Assembly: GCA_021820645.1 (NCBI GenBank)
Contig: JAKADJ010000151.1
Location: 1-6,098 of the forward strand
Origin: Bacillota bacterium
GTDB lineage: Bacteria > Bacillota_E > Sulfobacillia > Sulfobacillales > Sulfobacillaceae
DNA: 6,098 nt
Direction: 5' to 3'
In this document: piece after piece, positions 1 to 5,306 of the stretch
How positions within the stretch are numbered: the stretch's first letter is position 1
Layout: the number at the start of each line of letters is the position of its first letter
Made by a program: the position numbers and the translations under genes
The notes under the pieces: generated by a model
Database searches by the model: none
What the model was told of the DNA's origin: nothing
Seen by the model: only the letters and a program-made list of their open reading frames with translations

Positions 1-706
1 CGGGACTCTTTCCCAACAGGATGTGCCCGTCTTGGGTCGTGGGAAACGATATGGCCACGAGGGGTGCGGGGCTATCGAAAACGAGCTGAAAGTGCTTGGC
101 CCCGTCCGTGGTGGCTAATAACTCATAATGAGATCCCTGCTTCACCGAGACCCATCCGATGCGGGAGGTCAAAAAATCTAGTCGTTGAGGCACGGATCCC
201 TGGGGCAAGGGCACCATTACCCCCTTTCGATGGGCGGCCGACATCCCATATAAGTGGGAACCGACGACAACGTAACCGCGGGTGGCCGTTGTCATGGCCA
301 AACTGCCCGAAACGTCGGTGGCAAAATTTCGTTCGACCGTCCAAGTTTCCCCCCCGTTTGTTGTGCGAAGGAGGGATAACAAGGGGTGGGCCCCTGTTCC
401 TCCTTGCGTCAAAGCCCACCCCACATGGGCCGTGAGAAAATCTAGGCGGATAAGCCCGTCATGGTGCGGCAACGGGTGTATCTGCCAGGAGAGCCCGCCG
501 TTGGTGGTTTCCAAAAGGGAGTGATTCACGCCCGCAAATCCCACCCGCGTTGTCAAAAAATCAATGGCAGAGATATTGGGCGAGCTGGCGGCGAGCTTCG
601 GAAAGGCGGATGTCTCTCCTCCGGTGGCCGGCTGGGCACTTCCGCACCCTGCTAGCGTCGTGGCGAGGGCAGCACTCATTACCCACGCCCAGGGTTGCAC
701 ACGCAC
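1..706 (-). CDS. Partial lipoprotein with YCF48/BNR-like beta-propeller repeats
   Basis: This reading frame is open from the start to the left window edge, giving 235 residues with the C-terminus missing. The chosen start is GTG at 706-704, because a GGGGGA Shine-Dalgarno lies 6 nt upstream (718-713). The in-frame ATG at 739 has no such site and would add 11 residues ahead of the signal peptide. Residues 1-20 form a short lipoprotein signal ending in LAGC, with Cys21 as the lipidated residue. After that come repeated blades with the pattern DFLT..xGWA...TTNGGxTW: about 47-74, 87-122 and 175-206, with a fourth beginning near 218. These resemble the YCF48 / photosystem-II-stability and sialidase-type BNR repeats found in secreted propellers. 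No catalytic residues can be assigned. The product is probably anchored on the outer face of the membrane as a binding or scaffold protein. It is divergent from the lipoprotein at 836. Substrate and partner are unknown. Confidence 0.88.
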   Translation of the reverse strand, partial: MRVQPWAWVMSAALATTLAGCGSAQPATGGETSAFPKLAASSPNISAIDFLTTRVGFAGVNHSLLETTNGGLSWQIHPLPHHDGLIRLDFLTAHVGWALTQGGTGAHPLLSLLRTTNGGETWTVERNFATDVSGSLAMTTATRGYVVVGSHLYGMSAAHRKGVMVPLPQGSVPQRLDFLTSRIGWVSVKQGSHYELLATTDGAKHFQLVFDSPAPLVAISFPTTQDGHILLGKSP

Positions 707-712
707 GATGAT

Positions 713-718
713 TCCCCC
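713..718 (-). promoter_or_regulatory. Ribosome binding site deciding the start of the propeller lipoprotein
   Basis: GGGGGA on the minus strand lies 6 nt before the GTG at 706. The alternative ATG at 739 is preceded by a T- and C-rich stretch without a purine-rich site. The GTG start also yields a compact signal peptide, so this site decides the start. Confidence 0.65.
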
Positions 719-752
719 AGTTCTCTTGTCTAACGTCATGGGCGGGAAAAAC

Positions 753-771
753 GTTACGGCTTTATGGTAAC
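753..771. promoter_or_regulatory. Dyad GTTAC-N9-GTAAC in the divergent intergenic region
   Basis: The 129-bp gap between the two divergent lipoprotein starts (706 and 836) contains a perfect 5-bp inverted repeat, GTTAC / GTAAC, with 9 bp between the arms. Its size suits a dimeric regulator, and its place between divergent genes would allow shared control. I found no convincing -35/-10 pair for either gene. A 5-bp dyad can arise by chance, so the operator role is speculative. Confidence 0.2.
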
Positions 772-835
772 CCGGAGGCATTCCCTGTCGTTTCGTTCAC
801 CGGTAGGAGAATCCATTTCAGTAGGGGGTCTTTAC

Positions 836-2293
836 GTGACTATGGGTCGTATCACCACGACCGGGGTCGTCTGTCTCTTTGGGGTGCTTGTCTTAGCGGG
901 ATGTGGCTCTGTCACCCAAAATGTGGTATCGTCGTCGAGTCCCGCTTCCACGTCGCGAAGGGCGTCCCGGGCACCTAAAGCGACACCGTCATCCACGCCC
1001 ATGACCACGACCTCATCACCCTTTGCCAGTCAGCCTGCATCACCCATGGTGACCGTTCGAAACGCGGCGCCGACCCAGTTGGAAGCGTGGGCAAGTCGGC
1101 ACACGCTCTACGTTCTCAGTCCAGCCAGTGCGTACGCCACCAATCCGAAAGGCACAATTTTTTTGTTGCCCAAATCTTTTCGTATCCCTACCACACTTCA
1201 CCATTGGCCTTCGGACCGCTTCACGAGCGTGGCCAGTGTCAATCAACCTGCGACTCAAATTGGGACATCGACGGGCACACTCTGGTACCAAATGAGTGTG
1301 AGTCTCTACTGGTTGAAACCGGCAGGTTCAAACGTTTTGCCTCAAGCAATGGATGCCTCGACATCAGCCCAGGCGATTTTTCATGTTCCCGCTAGTCAAT
1401 TGTTTGCCGTGAGATGGCCGGATGCGGCTCATCCCGACCGGGTTTTGTTTTTAAAGCCGCGAACGTTTGCCATGCCAAGGATCGTTCATCATTGGCCCTC
1501 CCATCGTTTCCGTGTCGTGGCGGTGTATCCCTCAAAATCTCTTCGGAGCATGGGGAACTTAATCAGCCAGGTGCGTTATGTGACCGAAGGTCGACAAATT
1601 AATGCCCGCGCTAGGAGCGCTCCCTTAAAGGCGCTCCCGCCGTTTTTTACCCGCTATGCGGACGTGAGGAACACCGTAGGACGTCGCTTGGCCCACACGT
1701 CTGATGTGCCCGTCTACTTGCCCCAGCACATCCTAAGCGGCCCGTATCACGGACCCATGGACGTCCGCTATAACGTCCAAAACGGCGGATTTGCGCTGAC
1801 GATTGGTGGCGGGCCGCGACGTCCTGCCAATTCGCCGCACATCCACTTCGGCAACGCGGACTTGTTCGGCACGATTAAAGGCATGGCATGGACGCCCGCA
1901 TTTCACGCGCGTCAGCGCTACATGCCCTTTTACCCCCGGACGACCTCGTCGGGCACGACCCAAACGCTGAGTTCTGGCGTCACGGCGACTGTCTATTCCG
2001 GACAGGCCCAACAGGGGCCGGTTGCCCTTTGGAATCAAGACGGCTGGACCATCAATGTCATTGGTTCGCCCGGTACATCACAAGATGTCGTCCGGAGCCA
2101 GGCTTCCTCCATTGCGTCCTCACTCGGCAGCCAAAAGCTCCCCGGGATTCATGGTCGCGCCACGTTTGCAATAGGATCGGGGGCTCCGTCGGAGGCGACC
2201 TATGACGTGAAGGGAACCCGGTACTTTATCTACGCCAACGGCTTTAAGGCGGTCCAACTCGTGCGCCAAATGGCCATCGTGAAACCGTCATGA
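836..2293 (+). CDS. Lipoprotein of unknown function with an internal duplicated domain
   Basis: This gene encodes 485 residues. I chose GTG 836 because GGGGG at 824-828 lies 7 nt upstream. The longer frame from ATG 764 has no good ribosome site and would bury the signal peptide; ATG 842 is a close alternative. Residues 1-22 are a lipoprotein signal with LVLAGC, Cys23 being lipidated. A Ser/Thr/Pro/Ala linker follows (about 31-75), typical of a tether that lifts a domain off the membrane. Two related units come next: residues 107-135 and 203-231 match at 14 of 29 positions, each with an HHWPS core. The C-terminal part (about 285-485) has a strand pair around ALWNQDGWTINVIG followed by a helix ending SSIASSL. 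This weakly recalls DUF4367/RseB-like domains, but I would not assign that family. There is no enzymatic motif. It probably acts extracellularly; its role is unknown. Confidence 0.85.
   Translation: MTMGRITTTGVVCLFGVLVLAGCGSVTQNVVSSSSPASTSRRASRAPKATPSSTPMTTTSSPFASQPASPMVTVRNAAPTQLEAWASRHTLYVLSPASAYATNPKGTIFLLPKSFRIPTTLHHWPSDRFTSVASVNQPATQIGTSTGTLWYQMSVSLYWLKPAGSNVLPQAMDASTSAQAIFHVPASQLFAVRWPDAAHPDRVLFLKPRTFAMPRIVHHWPSHRFRVVAVYPSKSLRSMGNLISQVRYVTEGRQINARARSAPLKALPPFFTRYADVRNTVGRRLAHTSDVPVYLPQHILSGPYHGPMDVRYNVQNGGFALTIGGGPRRPANSPHIHFGNADLFGTIKGMAWTPAFHARQRYMPFYPRTTSSGTTQTLSSGVTATVYSGQAQQGPVALWNQDGWTINVIGSPGTSQDVVRSQASSIASSLGSQKLPGIHGRATFAIGSGAPSEATYDVKGTRYFIYANGFKAVQLVRQMAIVKPS
1106..1528 (+). 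repeat. Two diverged copies of a domain within the lipoprotein gene
   Basis: Copy 1 covers residues 91-135 (1106-1240) and copy 2 residues 189-231 (1400-1528). The aligned core is offset by exactly 96 residues. Both copies contain hydrophobic-FL-x-P-x-x-F-x-x-P followed by HHWPS-x-RF and a V-x-A strand. The DNA copies have diverged, for example in the codons for HHWPS, so this is an old protein-level duplication and not a recent DNA repeat. Confidence 0.7.
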
Positions 2294-2484
2294 TCGGGGG
2301 TGGAGGTACGGGAAGGTGCCCATCTTACACCTCTTATGTGGTGCACGATGACGCCCTGTATTTGACAGAGGGACGTTGAAGGGCGATGCGCGAGGCGGGG
2401 GTGGTGCGGATGATTCTAAACTTTCGGGACCTTTCGCATTGGGGTAACTTGGCTCCGTGAGTGCTCCCGAAGACCACGGGAGGA

Positions 2485-2733
2485 CTAACCGGGGACCTCC
2501 GATGGCTCGTATATTGATTCCTCAATAACATCCCCCATCTTGGCGTCCTCGAGTTTCCATCGCCACGGAAACGGTGCCGGATCCTGGTGGAGCCCGTTCG
2601 CGTACGAGAATTGACTGTCCCCCGTTTGAGGGGATCCCCTCCGCTTGTTAGAAAGAAGTCCAAGCGGTTCGACGCGATCGGGTGAGTAATCCAGGGGCTT
2701 TGGGTCGTTCACTCCAAAAGGGACAACAAGCAT
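2485..2733 (-). CDS. Doubtful small ORF, 82 residues, no recognised family
   Basis: The frame starts at ATG 2733-2731 and is open back to a stop at 2769-2767, in the same frame as the MFS gene upstream. No Shine-Dalgarno precedes the ATG. In its favour, the composition is not the Arg/Pro-rich pattern of most shadow frames: residues 60 onward are rich in Glu, Asp and Lys, with segments such as WRWKLEDAKMGDVIEE. Against it are the missing ribosome site, the lack of any recognisable domain, no signal peptide or membrane segment, and other overlapping open frames in the same stretch. It could be a small orphan gene, the decayed end of an older gene, or chance. I do not assign a function. Confidence 0.2.
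   Translation of the reverse strand: MLVVPFGVNDPKPLDYSPDRVEPLGLLSNKRRGSPQTGDSQFSYANGLHQDPAPFPWRWKLEDAKMGDVIEESIYEPSEVPG
2628..2641. repeat. Perfect 14-bp palindrome GAGGGGATCCCCTC
   Basis: All seven positions of each half match, centred between 2634 and 2635. With no loop it would be a DNA-level dyad and not an RNA hairpin; no T tract follows. It lies inside the doubtful ORF 2485-2733 and about 200 bp beyond the MFS stop. Confidence 0.45.
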
Positions 2734-2835
2734 CAGCGTCGGCCACGAATTCAGACTGTCACCCCCTCACGTCCGCCGAACCAACCGCCGCATGAACCCC
2801 TGGTAATTTGCGTAGAGGTAACGCCCCTCCCGGAA

Positions 2836-4083
2836 TTAGCCGGTGGATGGCGGGAGAACTGCCGACCTGATCCGAGTGGCCCACACGCTCAAACCGAGGA
2901 CGACGGTACTACCCGACCAGATTAGAAATGTCATCGGCGCGCCCATGGCCCCCGCCATAAGCCCTTCGGCAACCGCAGCGACGGGTTGTCCGGCCGTTAA
3001 CAGGATGGTTTGAAGGGCGTTCACGCGGCCGTAAACGTCGGGGATGATTCGATATTGGGTCATCGTGTCCAAAATCATGGTCGTGGGCGCGATGGCTCCA
3101 TCCATGCAACCCAAGGCCACGAGCGCCTCCCAAGGAGTCCGCGCGAGCGCCAGACCCGCCATGCCGAATCCCGATAACACGAGAGCTCCGGAGATTATTC
3201 GGGGGACACCCAACCAGTATGTCAGGCGCGCGCCGACCAGGCCCAACCCCACCGGGATGGCGCCGGCCACCATGGTGATGAGACCGACTTCGGTCGAGCT
3301 CCAGTGGAAGAAGTGACGAAAGTGGTATGTCACCAACGTATAGGCGCCGCCCCAGGTGAGATACCAACTCGCAATGATCAGGGTCAACGAGACGACGCCC
3401 GCATCATGCCGCCACGCTCGGAATCCCACCATAAAGCGGTCAATGGGACCGGACGCGGTCTCCGGATCGGCGGCTGTTTCCACCAGGCGCCGTTCGGGCG
3501 TGGGGAGGAAGAAGGCCGGAACGATAACGGCCAAAAAACTGGCACCATTGAGGATCACGGTCCATCGGACCCCGACGATCAAGATGAACAACCCGGCCAA
3601 TCCCGGCGACACGTTCCACGAGAACGTCGCGATGGTGCCTAGGAGACCATTTAAGGTCAGGCGTGCGGGACCCGGTACATGCATCAGAATTAATTTATTT
3701 GCGGCAAGTTGGGTGATGAGGGCACCGGCTCCCAGAATTAATCCTAAGGCATCGATAAAGGGCAGGGTGAGCCCCCGATTAGCAAAGGCTACGACAAGGA
3801 CAATGGCGAGGATCTGGACTAACCCGCTCACTTGCACGATGCGGCGGGCGTCCCAGCGATCCAACATGTCGCCCGCCCATGGTGCCACGAATCCGGCAAG
3901 ATACTGCATCATGGTGAGTAAGCCCATGGCCGCCGCTGAATGGGTCACATCGTAAAGCCACCAAGGTAGCGCCAGCCGATATAAGCCACTCATGAAGTCG
4001 CTAACGGCTGAGCCGGCCAAGAACACGCGCAATGATCGTGGTACGAGGAGCAGGGTGGTGCGCACCGCCGGTTGTTCCGCCAT
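2836..4083 (-). CDS. MFS efflux transporter (MFS_3/EntS-like)
   Basis: The 415-residue product has about 12 hydrophobic segments in two six-helix halves, joined by a charged loop at about 194-222 (PTPERRLVETAADPE). This is the normal length for a single-chain MFS pump. The loop between helices 2 and 3 carries GDMLDRWDARR (71-81), a form of MFS motif A. The second half has YGRVNALQ (351-358) before a helix ending in an EGLMAGAMG turn. That combination is typical of the MFS_3 group, which includes the enterobactin exporter EntS and related macrolide or drug pumps. The likely role is proton-driven export of a small molecule across the cytoplasmic membrane; the substrate cannot be read from sequence. 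The ATG start is preceded by GGGGG (4097-4093) at 9 nt. It stands alone: the next genes upstream are tRNAs ending in their own terminator, and no regulator gene is adjacent. It converges on the lipoprotein gene at 836. Confidence 0.88.
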   Translation of the reverse strand: MAEQPAVRTTLLLVPRSLRVFLAGSAVSDFMSGLYRLALPWWLYDVTHSAAAMGLLTMMQYLAGFVAPWAGDMLDRWDARRIVQVSGLVQILAIVLVVAFANRGLTLPFIDALGLILGAGALITQLAANKLILMHVPGPARLTLNGLLGTIATFSWNVSPGLAGLFILIVGVRWTVILNGASFLAVIVPAFFLPTPERRLVETAADPETASGPIDRFMVGFRAWRHDAGVVSLTLIIASWYLTWGGAYTLVTYHFRHFFHWSSTEVGLITMVAGAIPVGLGLVGARLTYWLGVPRIISGALVLSGFGMAGLALARTPWEALVALGCMDGAIAPTTMILDTMTQYRIIPDVYGRVNALQTILLTAGQPVAAVAEGLMAGAMGAPMTFLIWSGSTVVLGLSVWATRIRSAVLPPSTG

Positions 4084-4514
4084 GTCTATGAGCCCCCGCC
4101 CCTCATTCTACAAGAACATACTGAAAGCCGGTATCGACACTCCTTTGCAGAGAAAACGCCGAGCCGATCAATAAACCGCGAGCCGATGCCACGTTGCGTA
4201 GGTTGCGGGCTGTACCCTCAGATCGGGATTACAGAACGACTACTAACATTGGCGAAGCCCTGCGTGTTGGTGAGGACATGGCCGTATAGAGCAGGGAGGT
4301 GTCGTGGACAGTACACCATGGTGGGAGTCGTCCCCGGCTACGAGCTCTAGTTTTGCCTAATGGTAATGAATGAAGGACCATCTGGCCGGGATGTCCCTTA
4401 AGGATTGCTATTCTCGGATTGTGACGGCCAAATTGGCGGATGAATCCATCACATAATCGCAATTGGCCTCCGCATGATGAAGGAACTCCGGAAGCAATCA
4501 TAAATCCCGATATC
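4084..4514. other. Intergenic region upstream of the MFS gene, no confident gene
   Basis: This 431-bp stretch lies between the MFS start and the tRNA terminator. Frames in it, including a 90-codon minus-strand frame at 4229-4501, lack a ribosome site and any recognisable domain. It should hold the MFS promoter, but the best -10 (TAGAAT on the minus strand at 4110-4105) would place the transcript start inside the ribosome site and has no -35, so I do not call it. What it does show is a short direct repeat (4161-4187), nested inverted repeats (4258-4333), a bulged hairpin (GGA-CATC/GATG-TCC, 4376-4397) and inverted repeats with a GCCAAATTGGC palindrome (4426-4468). Confidence 0.5.
4161..4187. 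repeat. Direct repeat GAGCCGAT, two copies 19 bp apart
   Basis: Copies at 4161-4168 and 4180-4187 are identical over 8 bp. Their 19-bp period is close to two helical turns, so both would face the same side of the DNA. They lie about 80-105 bp upstream of the MFS start, where an activator or repressor could bind. No regulator gene is present to support this, and an 8-bp repeat may be chance. Confidence 0.25.
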
Positions 4515-4553
4515 CAAAAATAAAAAACCGAATTCCGGAAGGAATTCAGTTTT
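4515..4553 (-). terminator. Intrinsic terminator of the tRNA-Leu pair
   Basis: Read on the minus strand, a perfect 7-bp stem GAATTCC/GGAATTC with a TTCC loop is extended by AAAAC/GTTTT across one C-A mismatch. It is followed by T6-A-T5. It lies 30 nt beyond the CCA end of tRNA-Leu(GAG), as expected for a tRNA unit. The A run on the other side is short (4 T on the plus strand), so termination in the plus direction would be weaker. Confidence 0.9.
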
Positions 4554-4582
4554 GCGAAGGACCCCTGCTATGGGTCAAAATA

Positions 4583-4667
4583 TGGTGCCGGGAGGGGGAC
4601 TCGAACCCCCACGAGTTGCCTCATACGCCCCTCAAACGTACGCGTCTGCCAGTTCCGCCATCCCGAC
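4583..4667 (-). tRNA. tRNA-Leu, anticodon GAG
   Basis: This is an 85-nt class II tRNA. The acceptor stem GTCGGGA/TCCCGGC has one T-G pair at position 2, followed by discriminator A and an encoded CCA. The D arm is GCG/CGC. The anticodon stem TACGT/GCGTA holds the loop TTGAGGG, with GAG at 4633-4631. The long variable arm GAG-GCAA-CTC marks it as leucine-type, and the T arm is GGGGG-TTCGAGT-CCCCC. It decodes CUC and CUU. It follows tRNA-Leu(CAG) by only 4 nt and is processed from the same transcript. Confidence 0.97.
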
Positions 4668-4671
4668 AAGA

Positions 4672-4758
4672 TGGTGCCGAAGGTGGGACTTGAACCCACA
4701 CGAGCTGTTGCTCACAGCGCCCTGAACACTGCGTGTCTGCCTATTCCACCACTTCGGC
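4672..4758 (-). tRNA. tRNA-Leu, anticodon CAG
   Basis: This is an 87-nt class II tRNA with a perfect acceptor stem GCCGAAG/CTTCGGC, discriminator A and encoded CCA. The anticodon stem CAGTG/CGCTG holds the loop TTCAGGG, with CAG at 4724-4722. The variable arm is GAGC-AACA-GCTC and the T arm GTGGG-TTCAAGT-CCCAC. It decodes CUG. It is the first gene of the tRNA unit, starting just downstream of the promoter at 4771-4799. Confidence 0.97.
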
Positions 4759-4770
4759 GACGCACAGCCT

Positions 4771-4799
4771 ATTCTATCAGCTTTAAGGATGTATTTCAA
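4771..4799 (-). promoter_or_regulatory. Sigma70-type promoter of the tRNA-Leu unit
   Basis: The minus strand has TTGAAA (4799-4794), a 17-bp spacer and TAGAAT (4776-4771). Each hexamer matches the consensus at 5 of 6 positions, at the optimal spacing. Transcription would start around 4764, some 6 nt before the mature 5' end of tRNA-Leu(CAG). Position and strength both fit a stable-RNA promoter. Confidence 0.85.
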
Positions 4800-4848
4800 G
4801 CCTTGGACGGGGCATCTTTATCGGTCGCGCGCATCGGCATGGATATTT

Positions 4849-4900
4849 TGTCCAGCCTCCGGACATGACTAATGGTATCACTGTGAAGAGTCCGGGAGGT
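4849..4900 (+). promoter_or_regulatory. ccmE leader with possible Shine-Dalgarno-sequestering fold
   Basis: GGGAGG (4894-4899) is the ccmE ribosome site, 5 nt before the GTG. The upstream CCTCCGGAC (4856-4864) can pair with GTCCGGGAGG (4890-4899): 9 Watson-Crick pairs with one bulged G, a 25-nt loop and an optional outer G-T pair. That would hide the ribosome site. A competing 5-bp hairpin TGTCC/GGACA (4849-4853/4861-4865) uses the same GGAC and would free the site. The base pairing is visible in the sequence; a switching role is inference. The transcript start is not identified. Confidence 0.4.
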
Positions 4901-4904
4901 CTTC

Positions 4905-5306
4905 GTGTCCAAAAAGTTACGTTTGCAAATCGGCGCCTTGGTGGTGGTTGCTGCCTTGGCCTATATGTTGCTTCAAGGCGCGCATAATTTTTCGAGTTAT
5001 TTTGTGACAGTGAAGACGTATCATGCCGAAATGGCCAAATTTGGTCGGGGTACGGTGCGGGTGCAGGGCACCATATTGTCCAAAACGGTGCATTACGATC
5101 CTAAGACCGGGTCATTGCATTTTACCTTGGAATCGGGTGGGGTATCCCTACCGGTTACCTATTACGGAGCCGTGCCCAATGAGCACTTCCATAATGCCGG
5201 GGCCATTGCTAAAGGGCACTTAGGAAGCCATGGATCTTTTGAAGCCACTAAGTTAGAAATCCAGTGCCCAGATCACTATGCACCGGCTTCAGGAGGCCGG
5301 TCATGA
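4905..5306 (+). CDS. ccmE: Cytochrome c maturation heme chaperone CcmE, CxxxY variant
   Basis: The 133-residue product is of usual CcmE length. GTG 4905 is supported by GGGAGG 5 nt upstream. Lys/Arg-rich residues 1-7 precede one membrane helix (about 8-25), so the protein is anchored with its C-terminal domain outside. Residues 49-120 give the CcmE OB-fold: VRVQGTI, a strand with Asp-Pro-Lys-Thr-Gly turn, LHFTLESGG, then LPVTYYGAVPN and EATKLEI. In classical CcmE the next segment is HxxxY, whose His binds heme covalently. Here it is CPDHY, with Cys121 and Tyr125, matching the CxxxY form reported in archaea and Desulfovibrio-type bacteria, where Cys takes the heme-binding role. A His (124) lies just before the Tyr. 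CcmE receives heme from CcmC and delivers it to CcmF, which attaches it to apocytochrome c. It is translationally coupled to ccmF by a 4-bp ATGA overlap. No ccmABCD lies directly upstream. Confidence 0.93.
   Translation: MSKKLRLQIGALVVVAALAYMLLQGAHNFSSYFVTVKTYHAEMAKFGRGTVRVQGTILSKTVHYDPKTGSLHFTLESGGVSLPVTYYGAVPNEHFHNAGAIAKGHLGSHGSFEATKLEIQCPDHYAPASGGRS

Larger units (their letters stand above)
2294..2835. other. Intergenic stretch between two converging genes, no confident gene
   Basis: The lipoprotein gene (plus) and the MFS gene (minus) converge here and leave 542 bp. Neither stop codon is followed by a hairpin with a clear T tract. A weak stem AGGTG/CACCT lies near 2313-2331 but lacks the T run, so it is not called a terminator. 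The stretch holds one doubtful minus-strand ORF (2485-2733), a 14-bp palindrome (2628-2641) and a short stem GGAGG/CCTCC near 2480-2500. No tRNA, IS end or transposase remnant was recognised. Confidence 0.5.

Noticed and set aside
64..655. Plus-strand open frames opposite the propeller lipoprotein
   Set aside because: They are antisense to a frame with a clear lipobox and repeated propeller blades. They are rich in Arg/Pro/Trp and carry no domain.
764..835. Longer N-terminus for the plus-strand lipoprotein from ATG 764
   Set aside because: It would put 24 polar residues ahead of the signal peptide, and ATG 764 lacks a ribosome site, whereas GTG 836 has GGGGG at 7 nt.
2294..2335. Terminator after the lipoprotein gene
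   Set aside because: Only a 5-bp AGGTG/CACCT stem without a following T tract.
2362..2390. TTGACA box as a promoter in the convergent intergenic region
   Set aside because: The position 17 bp further reads GATGCG, which is not a -10, and no gene follows on that strand.
3356..3955. 199-codon plus-strand frame inside the MFS gene
   Set aside because: It is the antisense shadow of the membrane-helix codons; basic, with no domain and no ribosome site.
4105..4110. TAGAAT on the minus strand as -10 of the MFS gene
   Set aside because: Transcription would start inside the Shine-Dalgarno and there is no -35 at 16-18 bp.
4229..4501. 90-codon minus-strand frame in the intergenic region
   Set aside because: No ribosome site, no recognisable domain, and it begins just after the tRNA terminator with no promoter of its own.
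4583..4758. tRNA-Leu pair as the attachment site of an integrated element
   Set aside because: No integrase gene and no second copy of the tRNA 3' end are present in the window; the shared TGGTGCCG ends are explained by both being leucine tRNAs.
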